In this document: one piece after another, positions 53,486 to 63,722 of the stretch
Position numbering within the stretch: position 1 is the stretch's first letter
Layout of the letters: each line of letters opens with the position of its first letter
Source: Incurvaria masculella
Lineage: Eukaryota > Arthropoda > Insecta > Lepidoptera > Incurvariidae
Direction of reading: 5' to 3'
Assembly (NCBI GenBank): GCA_946894095.1
Contig: OX335665.1
Location: 5,962,001 to 6,026,000, forward strand
DNA: 64,000 nt
Translations under genes and position numbers: made by a program
The notes under the pieces: model-generated
Told to the model about the DNA's origin: nothing
Seen by the model: the letters and a program-made list of their open reading frames with translations, nothing else
Databases searched by the model: none

Positions 53486-54117
53486 ACCGACTTCAAAGAA
53501 AAGGCACTAAAAAGTAAAAAATAATTTCCATTTTTGTAGTTACGATTTCTGTTATTTTTTGAGTCGGCGTCAGCCGGGCACGCGCTGCGCCAATCAAGAG
53601 AACCTAACCTAACCTAACCTAACCTATCCTAACCTAACCTAACCTAACCTAACCTAACCTTGGCTGACACCGACTCAAAAAATAACAGAAATCGTAACTA
53701 CAAAAATGGAAATTATTTTTTACTTTTTAGTTCTTTTTCTTTGAAGTCGGTTATTTTTTTGTTATTTTTTTTTTATTTGTTTATTTTTAGGTAATTTGAA
53801 GTACACTTACTAATTAGTACACGTCCTTTCCAATAAAAAAAGAATCACCGAAATCGGTTGGCGTTATATTGAGTTATTCGTCCATTTGTCGCGCACATCT
53901 TAATACAAATTTAAGACTTTTATGATTTTCTCATGGAAATCATTGTCAGAACTTAACCAAATTAAAATGGGACCACTTGGGAAGCACTAGCTATCATTTA
54001 AAAAAATAATCATCAAAATCGGTTCACCCAGGCAAAAGGTATGAGGTAAGTAACAAACATAAAAAAAAACATACAGACGAATTGATAACCTCCTCCTTTT
54101 TTTGAAGTCGGTTAAAA
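53486..54117 (-). mobile_element. Hairpin-1 element with TTAGG loop, copy 2
   Basis: Inverted relative to 34198-34795, with the same ends and arms. Here the loop carries about eleven AACCT units (53602-53660, one of them CTATCCT), against four in copy 1. Confidence 0.8.
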
Positions 54118-54293
54118 ACACCCCGCAATCCGCTCGCACCGATCATAACGCGTGCGCTTATATACGCGCGCAATGACGTTGATTCGTTTCTCCAATCCTA
54201 GGAAGTTTCTCTCACTCTATGCTAACATGATGCTAACTGACTGCAACCGGCGGCGTACTATAAGTACATACATACTTACTTACTTGATACAGT

Positions 54294-54590
54294 TTTTAGG
54301 GTTCCGTACCCAAAGGGTGAAAACGGAACCCTATTACTAAGCCTCCGCTGTCCGTCCGTCCGTCCGTCCGTCTGTCACAGAACTGTATCTCAGTAACCGT
54401 AACAGATTGACAGCTGAAATTTTCACAGAGTGTGTATTTATTTTGCCGCTATAACAACAAATAGGTATTATTAAAAATAATTAAAATTAAAGGGGGCCCC
54501 CATACCAAAAACGTGATTTTTTTGTATTTTTTTTTTGTACGATGGTACGGAACCCTTCGTGTGCGAGTCCGACTCACACTTGGCTGGTTT
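54294..54590 (+). mobile_element. HINE-1 copy 8
   Basis: A well-preserved forward copy with AGGGTTCCGTACCCAAAGGG at the left and a CTTGGCTGGTTTTT end. Confidence 0.78.
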
Positions 54591-55946
54591 TTATCGCCAC
54601 CGCGTTGGCATGCATTGCACGAGCCTCGCCTTTCTCTTGCTTCACTGCTCATGGTCACGACCGATCAGAGACCTGGCTTCTATAATAATAATAATAGGTC
54701 TAAGCCTCGGTTGCACGAAGAGACATCTGAGTTAATCAGTGTTCAAACACGTCACTTTTAGTGAACCGCATAGAGTTCCTTCCATACTGTCCATACAAAG
54801 TGACGTGTGTCGTACGTTGACGTTGATTTAGATTTTTTGTCCTTTCGTGCACTCGGCCCTAAGCGTATGGTCAGCTGTCATTCGTATGGCGGCGCAATAG
54901 CCACGAATTAGTGGAAGACGTTAGATAGCCGCTTACGAATTCGGAACGCGCAACATCGAATGTTCGTTGCACTAAATAGCGTCCGGTGAAGTTCTTATGT
55001 GACGTTGGAACTCGAGAAAATCGAGCAAGCGAATTTGTAAGCGAACGCTCTCGCCTAAGTATGGAAGGGAACCTACAGTTTTACGTAGAATCCGAACCAC
55101 GGCCCTATCCAGAACCCAACCACGCTCAAAGATGCTTACCCGGCCTTTCGAATGGTAAGGCGTCGCATCACTGGGCTACCGCGGCAGAGGCTGTTTTGTA
55201 GTTATGTGCTTTCATTTGAATACAAGTGTTTACGTTTTCTTGATATTTGGTACCTAATATTAAGGAACGAATAACTGTGTGTGCATTCTTTTTCATCTAA
55301 GGTCTGCTTATTATAATCTTATAACTTTTTTTCAAAACATGTAAGTCGATTCAAATGATAGGAAAAACTAAATCTTCATGCAATTTTTTTCTTTGTGGTT
55401 TCACCATAGAAATAGGTGCGCGCGCATGCTAGGTCTATGGGTTTCACACATGATTTTTTTATCTAAAAATGACGTTCATATTTGCTGTCTGAGTTTAGAT
55501 ACAAAATATCAAGTAAATTGGACCAGTGGTTTTTCAAATAATTACAACTGGAGCATCCCTCTCGTTCTGTTTAGTGTTATTGTTAAATATTGTGTCTTCT
55601 TTCTTTATATGTCCAGCCTTGGTAAACCTATAGTATTTATTCTATATTCTTTGTCTATGTATGGGGAACGTAATTTTCTCATGTTTACCTCTATTGTTTG
55701 GTAGATGTACTCTATCTACCAAACAGGCAAGTGCAGCCGAAACACGCAGTCAGAATTTAAAGGTACAATAAATTCTGACTACGTCATAACGAGGTCATAC
55801 CAAGCGATTAAAGCGAATCTATTATCATATTAATGTAGGAATCGCAAGTGAGCAATGATAACAGCGTTACAATCAGTCCGTCGGTTGTACGCTTGTGTCA
55901 ACGCTCGCGTTACGTAAAACTGCCTAAAACAAAATACGTTAAAATA
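54591..55946. other. region upstream of Hibadh with MITE and SINE fragments
   Basis: FB-2 copy at about 54708-54862; SINE-1 head fragment at 55060-55195; diverged TTAA-2-like sequence at about 55230-55690; a short inverted pair around GTAGATGTACTCTATCTACC near 55702-55721. The frame of Hibadh exon 1 is open upstream from 55848, but the start used is 55947. Confidence 0.5.
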
Positions 55947-56108
55947 ATGCTTTTAAAAGTGTTAGCAGGGAAGTGGTTGGTGCCAAGTGTCAGTAGGAGT
56001 TGGACGACTGTCACTACGAGGTGGGCGAGCTCCCATTCCGATAACAATGTGGCATTCTTTGGACTGGGGAACATGGGTCAGCACATGGCTGCGAATCTGG
56101 TGAAGAAG
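55947..56108 (+). CDS. Hibadh: Hibadh exon 1
   Basis: 54 codons ending NLVKK, donor GTAAGG followed by TTAGG-type repeats. Contains the targeting peptide and GLGNMG. Confidence 0.9.
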
Positions 56109-59100
56109 GTAAGGTTAGGTTAGGTTATGCTTCTTGTCGCCAAGTCTCTATCATGTAGGGCATTTGGAGAACGCTGGGACTTCATAAATAAAAGATAAGT
56201 CTTGCAGAATACACACGATTGTTATTTTACTCAGATACAGGAAACGACACAGACTATGGACAAGTTCCGTGACAATTGACAATCTCACGGTGTTGCTATA
56301 TTAATACACTACAAATGCAGTTATTTTCGTATTTTTTGTGTTTGAAATTGGAAAACTGAATATTTGTTTGGATTAAAATTTTCGCAATAATGTTTTTCAA
56401 TGAAAATGGGTATGGGTGGCTACGCCGAGAGACCTAACGTGCTCAGAAAAACCAAATCACCTCGCGAAACCACAGTCAGCGAGGTACCATACCAGCAGAC
56501 TTCATACGCTGTCCGTGGGAGATCAATTTGAGAAACGAATTGTTCTCAAATCTTGATGTCGAACACAAATATCTTCACTTACAAATTCTTTTAGGCGGAT
56601 AGGTTGGATGGGCAGGAATAACGCTTGTTCCAGAGCAACATCCATGATGATATCTTAAGTACAGACTGAGTGACCTTACAAACCGACTGTGGCTAGAAAC
56701 TCCAAGCCACACTTCCAATGCAACGGCGATTTGCGGTCCCATAAGACGGAAGTTTCGGCGCTGCGTTGAGTCCAAGGACACCAAAAGGTACTGGGACATT
56801 CCCATATGTGCCTACGGTATTATTTCACTGGCGTCATCTGGTATTTGTAAAGAAGTAGAGAGATGGTCCCCACGATGACTCTGTACATTGCAGGGTTACA
56901 CAGTACGCGGGTTCGACGCGTCGGAAGCGTGCATGAAGAGCGCGTGTGGCGCGGGGGGCTTGGCGGCTGCGGGCAGCTTGCGGGAGTGCGTGGCCGGCGC
57001 CGGCGTGGTGGTGTCCGCGCTGCCCAACAACGCGGCGGTCCGGGGGCTCTACCTGTGGGGGGGCGGTCGCTACGATGACTCTGTACATTGCAGGGTTACA
57101 CAGTACGCGGGTTCGACGCGTCGGAAGCGTGCATGAAGAGCGCGTGTGGCGCGGGGGGCTTGGCGGCTGCGGGCAGCTTGCGGGAGTGCGTGGCCGGCGC
57201 CGGCGTGGTGGTGTCCGCGCTGCCCAACAACGCGGCGGTCCGGGGGCTCTACCTGTGGGGGGCGGTCGCTACGATGACTCTGTACATTGCAGGGTTACAC
57301 AGTACGCGGGTTCGACGCGTCGGAAGCGTGCATGAAGAGCGCGTGTGGCGCGGGGGGCTTGGCGGCTGCGGGCAGCTTGCGGGAGTGCGTGGCCGGCGCC
57401 GGCGTGGTGGTGTCCGCGCTGCCCAACAACGCGGCGGTCCGGGGGCTCTACCTGTGGGGGGCGGTCGCTACGATGACTCTGTACATTGCAGGGTTACACA
57501 GTACGCGGGTTCGACGCGTCGGAAGCGTGCATGAAGAGCGCGTGTGGCGCGGGGGGCTTGGCGGCTGCGGGCAGCTTGCGGGAGTGCGTGGCCGGCGCCG
57601 GCGTGGTGGTGTCCGCGCTGCCCAACAACGCGGCGGTCCGGGGGCTCTACCTGGGCCCTGAGGGGGTTATTGCGAATGTGAGTCCTGCACATCACGGAGA
57701 TAAAAATAAGAATTCTGAACAATATTACTTCACGGTTGCACGTCATTGCTTGGATAAAGCGACGTACAGAGCGCATCAACGTCGGTGCCACAGTAGTCAT
57801 TGACAATTGCGGAGGAAAATGTATAGGTTGGGGAAAAAGTTTCTTCGCATTTTTAAGAAAATTCAAAACATTTTTTAATATGGTTTATTTACATTTAACT
57901 AAAGTATGTAGGTACCATTTTGTTCGATAACTTTTTGCCATCTTGTAGGTAGGGACATGATCCCATTGCTATAGAAATATTGGGACTTCTGATCAATATA
58001 CCGCGACAAGTGGTTTTGGCAGTCCTCTCGTGATGTTAACCTGACACTGCCTAAATAATTCTGAAGAGACCTAAACAGGTGGAAATCTGAAGGTGCAAGG
58101 TCAGGACTATACGGCGGATGCATTAACACCTCCCAGCCAAACTCTCTTAGTTTTTGCTGAGTGGCTAAAGATGTGTGAGGTCTAGCGTTATCATGATGAA
58201 AAACCACACCCCTTCTGTTGATTAATTCCGGCCGCTTTCTCTCAACTTCTTGCTTTAATCTCATCAGTTGTTCGCAGTAGAGTTCAGAATCGATGGTCCT
58301 GCCTGGTGGTAACAGCTCATAATGAATAATGCCCTTCCAATCCCACCACACACACAGCATCACCTTGTTGCGAGTTAACCCGGGTTTCGCCACAGTCTGT
58401 GAAGCTTGACCGGCCTTTGACCACGACCTTTTTCGCACGTTCTCGTCGTACGTGATCCACTTTTCATCACCAGTTATCAGCTTCTTCAAAAATGGTTCGG
58501 TTTCATTACGTCGTAATAAAGAATCACAAATGAGTACACGGTTCATTAGGTTTCTTTCAGTGAGCTCGTGAGGTACCCAAATATCGAGCTTTTTTGTGTA
58601 CCCAGTTTTTTTCAAATGCGCCAAAACTGTTTTGTGGTAAATTCCTAGTTCTTCAGCTACGTCGTAACTACTGATATGCCGATCTTGCTCCACTTTTTCA
58701 AAAATGGCATCCATTTTATCCGTAATAGGGCGACCAGAGCGACGTGCATCTTTGACATCAAAATTTCCGGATTGAAAACGCTTAAACCAAATTTGTGCTA
58801 CTCTCACAGACACTGCACTAGGTCCATAAACATCGCAAATTTTTTTCGCGGCTTGCGTTGCATTTTTACCTTTTTTGTAGTAAAATTTTAAAATGTATCG
58901 AATTTCTTCATTAGATTCACTCATTTTGACAGTACGAAAAACAAATGAGAATCACACATTTTCCTAATATGAATTTGGAATTATGTTCTTTAAAATTTAA
59001 ACTTTCAATGATACCAAAACCAGCCAGATACAAATAGTATAGCCAAAGAGATTTTATTACAAGTTCATACATACTATAATACGAAAAGACTTTTTCCCCG

Positions 59101-62100
59101 ACCTATTATGTGGGTCAAAGAGTTGTGGCGATGCCATTTGTGCATGCTTAGTACGAAAAACCGTCCAAGTGCGAGTCGGACTCGCACACGAAGGGTTCCA
59201 AAAAATCACTTTTTTTTTATGGGGCCCTACTTTAATTATTTTTTTTTTAATTTACCTATTTGTTATTATAGCGGCAAAATAAATACATACTCTGTGAAAA
59301 TTTCAGCTGCCTACCTATTAGAGTTCCTGAGATACAGCCCTGTGACAGACGGACGGACGGACGGACGGACGGAAGGACGGACGGACGGACGGACGGACAG
59401 CGGAGGCTTAGTAATAGGGTTCCGTTTTCACCCTTTGGGTACGGAACCCTTAAAAGTATATTTACTTTTCAGAACGAATTTGCACAACTATACTGGTAAA
59501 GCCTTCTAAATTATAGGTTTGTATAAGTATAGAGTATCCTAGTATGGAGTTTGAGTATATATACAGGTTGTCCCAAAACTCAACGTGAAGCGGGAACCAG
59601 GTAAAATCAATTTATGACTACCCAGGGAAAAATAAGAAAAGAAATCGGAGTCATTTGTTTTTTATGATATGAGTATTTTTTGAAAAACGTTGAAAATTTA
59701 CATCTCGTACAGCATTAATGGGTACTACGACTACAAATTTGGAAATATAATTGTTAATTGTTTTATTGATAACCTCTCATTAATATCTCTGTTATTGATA
59801 AGTATCCCAAATTGAACCAAAATGCTCATAGTGTTATAACAAAAGACATTAATCAAAATCAATCTAATCAAATAATTTATTGTCACATAATTAGGCATTG
59901 GTACGGAGTAATCTTATCGCTACCTACAAAATGCTTTTCGTCAAAATGTTTTTCTTTAAAATTTCAAAGTTTATTATTTTTAGTTAACTTTGGCACTTCA
60001 TAGCATAAAAAATTTACGTATAAGCCAGTTCATTAAAGAAACTATATAGAAATGGCGGCTTGTACTTGTCGAACGGACGATACGGTCAGCATAATATTGT
60101 TGCAAAGTATACATTAATGTTTTAACATTTTTGTAATATTTCACGATAGATTAAACATAAATACATATCACATTCCTTGGAACAAGTGACGTACCTGTTT
60201 AGTACGAAAAAGTATATGTACTTATAATGTATTAGTTCAAGAGGTAGGAAAGGTTTTGGGAAAACTGTGGGTTGTTTAAATGTATTTATTAATATTTTAA
60301 AAGGCATTATTGCATGCCACTAGGTCCAGAAGATTCATTTGAACCAAGTAATTAGCTTAACGCTTCGAGAAGTCACAGAAAATCTATGATTTAAAAATTT
60401 TACGAAATGCATTCTTTGTCCATTGGTCAAGGCACAATTTTGTACGGCGACTGCGATTATACTAGCAAAATCGTCTTCTAAGACCTAACGTTTCCCTACC
60501 CCTAAGACTTAACATATTTTAAATTTAAAAAAATACTTGAGAAATACTCTTTCTAGGTCTATGTGTTTTTATTTTTTGGAAATATCTGTACTTTCAGTAA
60601 AAACAAATATAACATAAAGATAGACAACTTTTTATAATGCTTATTAGCAAATCAATATTTTCCAATCTAAAAGTTATACAGGGGAAACCAGTGGGCTTTC
60701 AAGGCTAGATCCTAAACTATAAGAAATAGCGAAAAACACTCAAAGGATCACTCCTCTCGCGGATTTTGACCAAAACTAAAAATGGGTTATTAGATTTTTT
60801 TGTTTCCTTAGCCGCGAATTGTACTCATTGATTTTGAAAAAAATAACGCTACCTGTATTATTGCGCCAGTCAATAGTGTCGCTTACAAGGAACAAATCCT
60901 GTGAAGTAATGTTATACAAAAAATTAAAGGAAAGTGTTGATTTTTGATAAACTGATTAAAATGTTCCACGTATCAACAGACGTAGATTTTGACAAAATAT
61001 TTTAGAATCCAAAATATCATAAATATTTAGTTAAACATTAAGAGCATGTAAAAAGTTATCGCCCGTAGTTATATGATAGGATAACGACTCTCTTAAACAA
61101 AAAATCACGAGCGACACTCCAAAGAATCTTCCCGCGGTTTTTGGAAGTCATAGTTCTGTTCAGTTCAACCAGTGAGACACTAAACCGACCTAACAATGCA
61201 ACTGAGTAATATCACTGCGCGCTCTGATTTGATATTTTGTTTTGCAGTCGGTACCGCACTGTGTGAGTATAGATAGCGATATAGTGGAAGCGAGATAGCA
61301 TGCGATTCGCAAGTACAAGCCGCCATTTCTATATAGTTTCTTTATTGAACCAGGATATACACTAGTTACTACGGCAAGTTTTCACAAAAGTTGGCGCGAC
61401 TAATCAGGATTTGAAAATGATATTTACCTCCCAAATCATGCTTTAAAAAATAATACAGACGAATTGAGAACCTCCTCCTTTTTTGAAGTGCTTGCCAACA
61501 TAAAAGAATACCTATTTTCTACCTGGTTCCCGCTTGACGTTGAGTTTTGGGACAACCTGTACATGTTTATGCAATCTTCCTGCAATGAAACAATCACACC
61601 ATAAATCTCCATATAAATTTGAAATTTCAACAATTTAGGCATTTTGCGCGATCAGTTTACTTAAGGTGGGCCTTCCCGCTCAACTCCCCATACAAACGTG
61701 GAAAGGAGAAAATGCCCATATATTTCTTGTCAGAGATTTGCTGAAAATAGCTTTTGTAAAATTGTGTTTTGTTTATAAGTTATAAGGTCCGAAAGTTCGA
61801 ATTTTTCGCACTTTTTATACAATAACTTTACGATAAAATAAAAAAACATCTTAAAAAGATTAGTTATCAGACATAGCTTATTTCATGATGATTTATAATC
61901 AATTTGGTTTTGGTTCGCTTTTTGACTACAGCGGTCGTGGATTACTTTATGCTATAAATCGTTTAATGATTATTTTTTTTGTAAATGTTACCAAATCGAA
62001 CACTATGCGCATTGTCTGTTTTGTAGACATGTTGCATCCTCCTCATCACGGAGCCTGTTTTTTTCTTTGAAACAGAGAAGGTCCCTTGTACCGTGCCCGC

Positions 62101-63722
62101 GAATGAGTTAGTCCCGCCCCGGGAAGGGCCACCTTAATATTCAGCTCTGCTTTTCAAACGGGCATTGTCAAAGGTTTTAAATAAACTTATAATCGTATTA
62201 GAAATCAAATGGCCTTCGAATTTAAGTTAGGTTTTCCAATATTTTATCATTAACAAATAAACAAAATATATACTGAATGGAATGTGATATGTATGTACGT
62301 ATAATCGACCGTAAAGCAAGGATACAGCCCAGTAAAAAGAACTACTTTACGAATATACTGCAAGGCTGGACCCGAACCAGCAAAACCATTCGCGTGTATT
62401 GCGTCTACCAATTTCGCCACCGGCTGTATACCCATAATTTGGAATTCTCCCACAGTCCCTCCTCCCGTAATGAATGCCTCCTACTAACACAGTGTTTAAG
62501 ATTATACCTACATACATTTAATGAACGCTTCATCTGCGTTGCGGACATTGAATTCATACTAAATGGTTTATAAAATACCATTTTGTTTGTCAATACTTAA
62601 GGATATGAATGGAGAAGATAAAAGTAGGTTCTTTAGTTCTGTTTACTAAACCAACCGAAGGCAAAGTTTAAATAAATATATATACTTATGTATGTATGTT
62701 GTTATGTGGCCTATATCATCAAATAGGTATTAAGTTGGTAATATCAGTATTTATTTATCATTATCTTGTTTTTTCAGAGTTTTAAATTTGAATTTATAAT
62801 TTTAATTACTATTGTTATTCCCTCAAGCGGCGCAATTTTTAAATTTAATTAACTAAGAAAAAAAAAACTAAAAATAAATAGGAAATGCATGTTAAGGTGG
62901 GCCCGTAAGCATCAGAAAATTTCGACTCCCATCGAAATTTACTACTGACTTGTAAACACTAATAATTTGAAAAGCACTGTTCCAATTTACTTGATATTAG
63001 GTATCTACTATCAGGCAACAAATATCGGTGTCTGCATGACTTTGTTTTTTTGGTAAATGTATCCTGGCTCAAGCAACAGAGAAAACAAAATTAATTTTTT
63101 AATTTATTTTTGCTTTCATTTGATTCTGTTTGGATTTTTCAAAAAAAATAGCCACGTGCAGACACAGATATTTGTTCCCTGATAATAGATATTAAATATC
63201 AATTCAATTGCAACAGGTGTTTTCAAATGATTAGTAAACTACGTTTGTATGGGGAGCATAGCTTACGGAACGGGCCGTAAGCTTTGTCCCCCATACAAAC
63301 GTAGTTTACTAATAATTTTGAAACCGAATATATGTGTCTGCACGCTTTTGTTTTTTTTTTTAAATTCAATCCGAATGAAATAAAGCAAAAAGAAAATCTT
63401 CATACGAATTTTGTTTTCTCTGTGGTTTGACCCAGAATACATTTACCGAAAAAACAAAGACATGCAGACACATATTTGTAGCTTAACATTAGATACCAAA
63501 TATCAAGTAAGTTGGAACAGTGGTTTTCAAATTATTAGTAAACCACGTTTATATGGGAGGCGAAATTTTCTGATGCTTACGTCAGTAAAATGTGTTCATT
63601 GCAGGCAGAGAAAGGGGCGTTGCTGATCGACTCGAGTACGGTGGAGCCGACGGTCTCGCAGGAGGTGGCGGCCGAGGCGCAGAAGAACGGACTGTCCTTT
63701 ATCGACGCACCCATGTCTGGGG
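55947..63722 (+). CDS. Hibadh: 3-hydroxyisobutyrate dehydrogenase, mitochondrial (first three exons, partial)
   Basis: Oxidises 3-hydroxyisobutyrate to methylmalonate semialdehyde with NAD+ in valine breakdown, in the mitochondrial matrix. Exons seen: 55947-56108, 57492-57677 and 63605-63722; phases 0, 0, 1; introns GT-AG. The N-terminus (MLLKVLAGKWLVPSVSRSW) is basic without acidic residues, a mitochondrial targeting sequence. GLGNMG in exon 1 is the NAD-binding Rossmann motif; LLIDSSTVEP and DAPMSGG in exon 3 are the conserved substrate-site region. The start at 55947 was chosen because it gives the targeting peptide; an upstream in-frame ATG exists at 55848. The rest of the gene lies right of the window. 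Exon 2 is preceded by three partial duplicates. Confidence 0.88.
56109..56864. other. Hibadh intron 1
   Basis: AT-rich. 56425-56495 is a fragment of the dispersed CTCAGCGAGG-type repeat; 56575-56810 may be a diverged minus-strand non-LTR fragment, without firm motifs. Confidence 0.4.
56865..57491 (+). repeat. three extra partial copies of Hibadh exon 2 with acceptor
   Basis: Exon-start equivalents at 56894, 57094 and 57293, each preceded by GACTCTGTACATTGCAG as for the full exon at 57492; the period is 200, 199 and 199 bp. Each copy holds about the first 160 bp of the exon to CTCTACCTG and then a TGGGGGGCGGTCGCT linker, so all lack the exon end and donor. Copies are essentially identical. 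The frame shifts between copies, so read-through does not give a repeated domain. Confidence 0.9.
57492..57677 (+). CDS. Hibadh: Hibadh exon 2 (complete copy)
   Basis: 62 codons starting GYTVRGFDASEACMKS and ending GPEGVIAN, donor GTGAGT. It is the only one of the four copies that has the exon end and donor. Confidence 0.9.
57824..59106 (-). mobile_element. mariner transposon copy 2, complete
   Basis: 1283 bp flanked by TA at 57822-57823 and 59107-59108. The terminal repeats start TAGGTTGGGGAAAAAGT and ATAGGTCGGGGAAAAAGT, imperfect over about 30 bp. Lies in Hibadh intron 2, opposite to the gene. The transposase frame is intact. Confidence 0.95.
57899..58924 (-). CDS. mariner transposase, intact
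   Basis: 341 residues, the usual length for mariner. N-terminal helix-turn-helix DNA-binding region; WVPHEL at 116-121; catalytic Asp153 (GDEKW), Asp245 (HDNARPH) and Asp280 (YSPDLAPSD). There are 34 residues between the last two Asp, so the signature is DD34D. It cuts the element at its inverted repeats and inserts it at TA. The sequence fits the mellifera/cecropia part of the family by general resemblance; subfamily not firm. No stops or frameshifts, so it may be active. Start ATG at 58924-58922; the leader to the terminal repeat is about 180 bp. Confidence 0.95.
   Translation of the reverse strand: MSESNEEIRYILKFYYKKGKNATQAAKKICDVYGPSAVSVRVAQIWFKRFQSGNFDVKDARRSGRPITDKMDAIFEKVEQDRHISSYDVAEELGIYHKTVLAHLKKTGYTKKLDIWVPHELTERNLMNRVLICDSLLRRNETEPFLKKLITGDEKWITYDENVRKRSWSKAGQASQTVAKPGLTRNKVMLCVWWDWKGIIHYELLPPGRTIDSELYCEQLMRLKQEVERKRPELINRRGVVFHHDNARPHTSLATQQKLREFGWEVLMHPPYSPDLAPSDFHLFRSLQNYLGSVRLTSREDCQNHLSRYIDQKSQYFYSNGIMSLPTRWQKVIEQNGTYIL
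59156..59450 (-). mobile_element. HINE-1 copy 9
   Basis: Reversed copy with a long ACGG-rich core (59348-59399) and the terminal hairpin ending GGAACCCT. It lies 50 bp from the mariner end, in Hibadh intron 2. Confidence 0.78.
59564..61559. mobile_element. 2-kb terminal-inverted-repeat element TA-1, non-coding
   Basis: 1996 bp with 40-bp inverted ends differing at one base (starting CAGGTTGTCCCAAAACTC), flanked by TA at 59562-59563 and 61560-61561. No ORF of significance. A TA target suggests a Tc1/mariner-type non-autonomous element. Inside it is a second inverted pair of about 38 bp (60031-60068 and 61311-61350, containing ACTATATAGAAATGGCGGCT), and a Hairpin-1 end fragment at 61456-61495. 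Confidence 0.85.
61661..62137 (-). mobile_element. TTAA-1 MITE, copy 6, diverged and shortened
   Basis: 477 bp with TTAA at 61661-61664 and 62134-62137 and recognisable ends, but several internal deletions. Confidence 0.8.
62138..62891. other. Hibadh intron 2 with SINE-2
   Basis: SINE-2 copy 2 lies at 62278-62441 on the minus strand: box A-like TGGCGAAATTGGTAGACG, box B GGTTCGGGTCC, and tail of TACATACAT type. The remainder is AT-rich. Confidence 0.65.
62892..63581. mobile_element. two TTAA-2 MITEs in opposite orientation
   Basis: First copy 62892-63275, starting at TTAA and GGTGGGCCCGTAAGC. The second, inverted, is 63285-63581, ending TTTTCTGATGCTTACG with the outermost bases lost. The pair forms a large fold-back. 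Its right end lies 23 bp before the Hibadh exon 3 acceptor. Confidence 0.75.
63605..63722 (+). CDS. Hibadh: Hibadh exon 3
   Basis: 39 codons plus one base, from AEKGALLIDSSTVEP to DAPMSG(G). Acceptor TTCATTGCAG, donor GTATGT. Carries the conserved DSST and SGG motifs of the hydroxyacid dehydrogenase family. Confidence 0.9.

Noticed and set aside
53602..53660. Telomere end
   Set aside because: About eleven TTAGG-type units inside the loop of a transposable element, with ordinary sequence on both sides.
56888..57803. Overlapping plus-strand frames starting MQGYTVRGFDASEA
   Set aside because: They are the repeated Hibadh exon 2 read through linkers; the ATG lies in the intron end before each acceptor.
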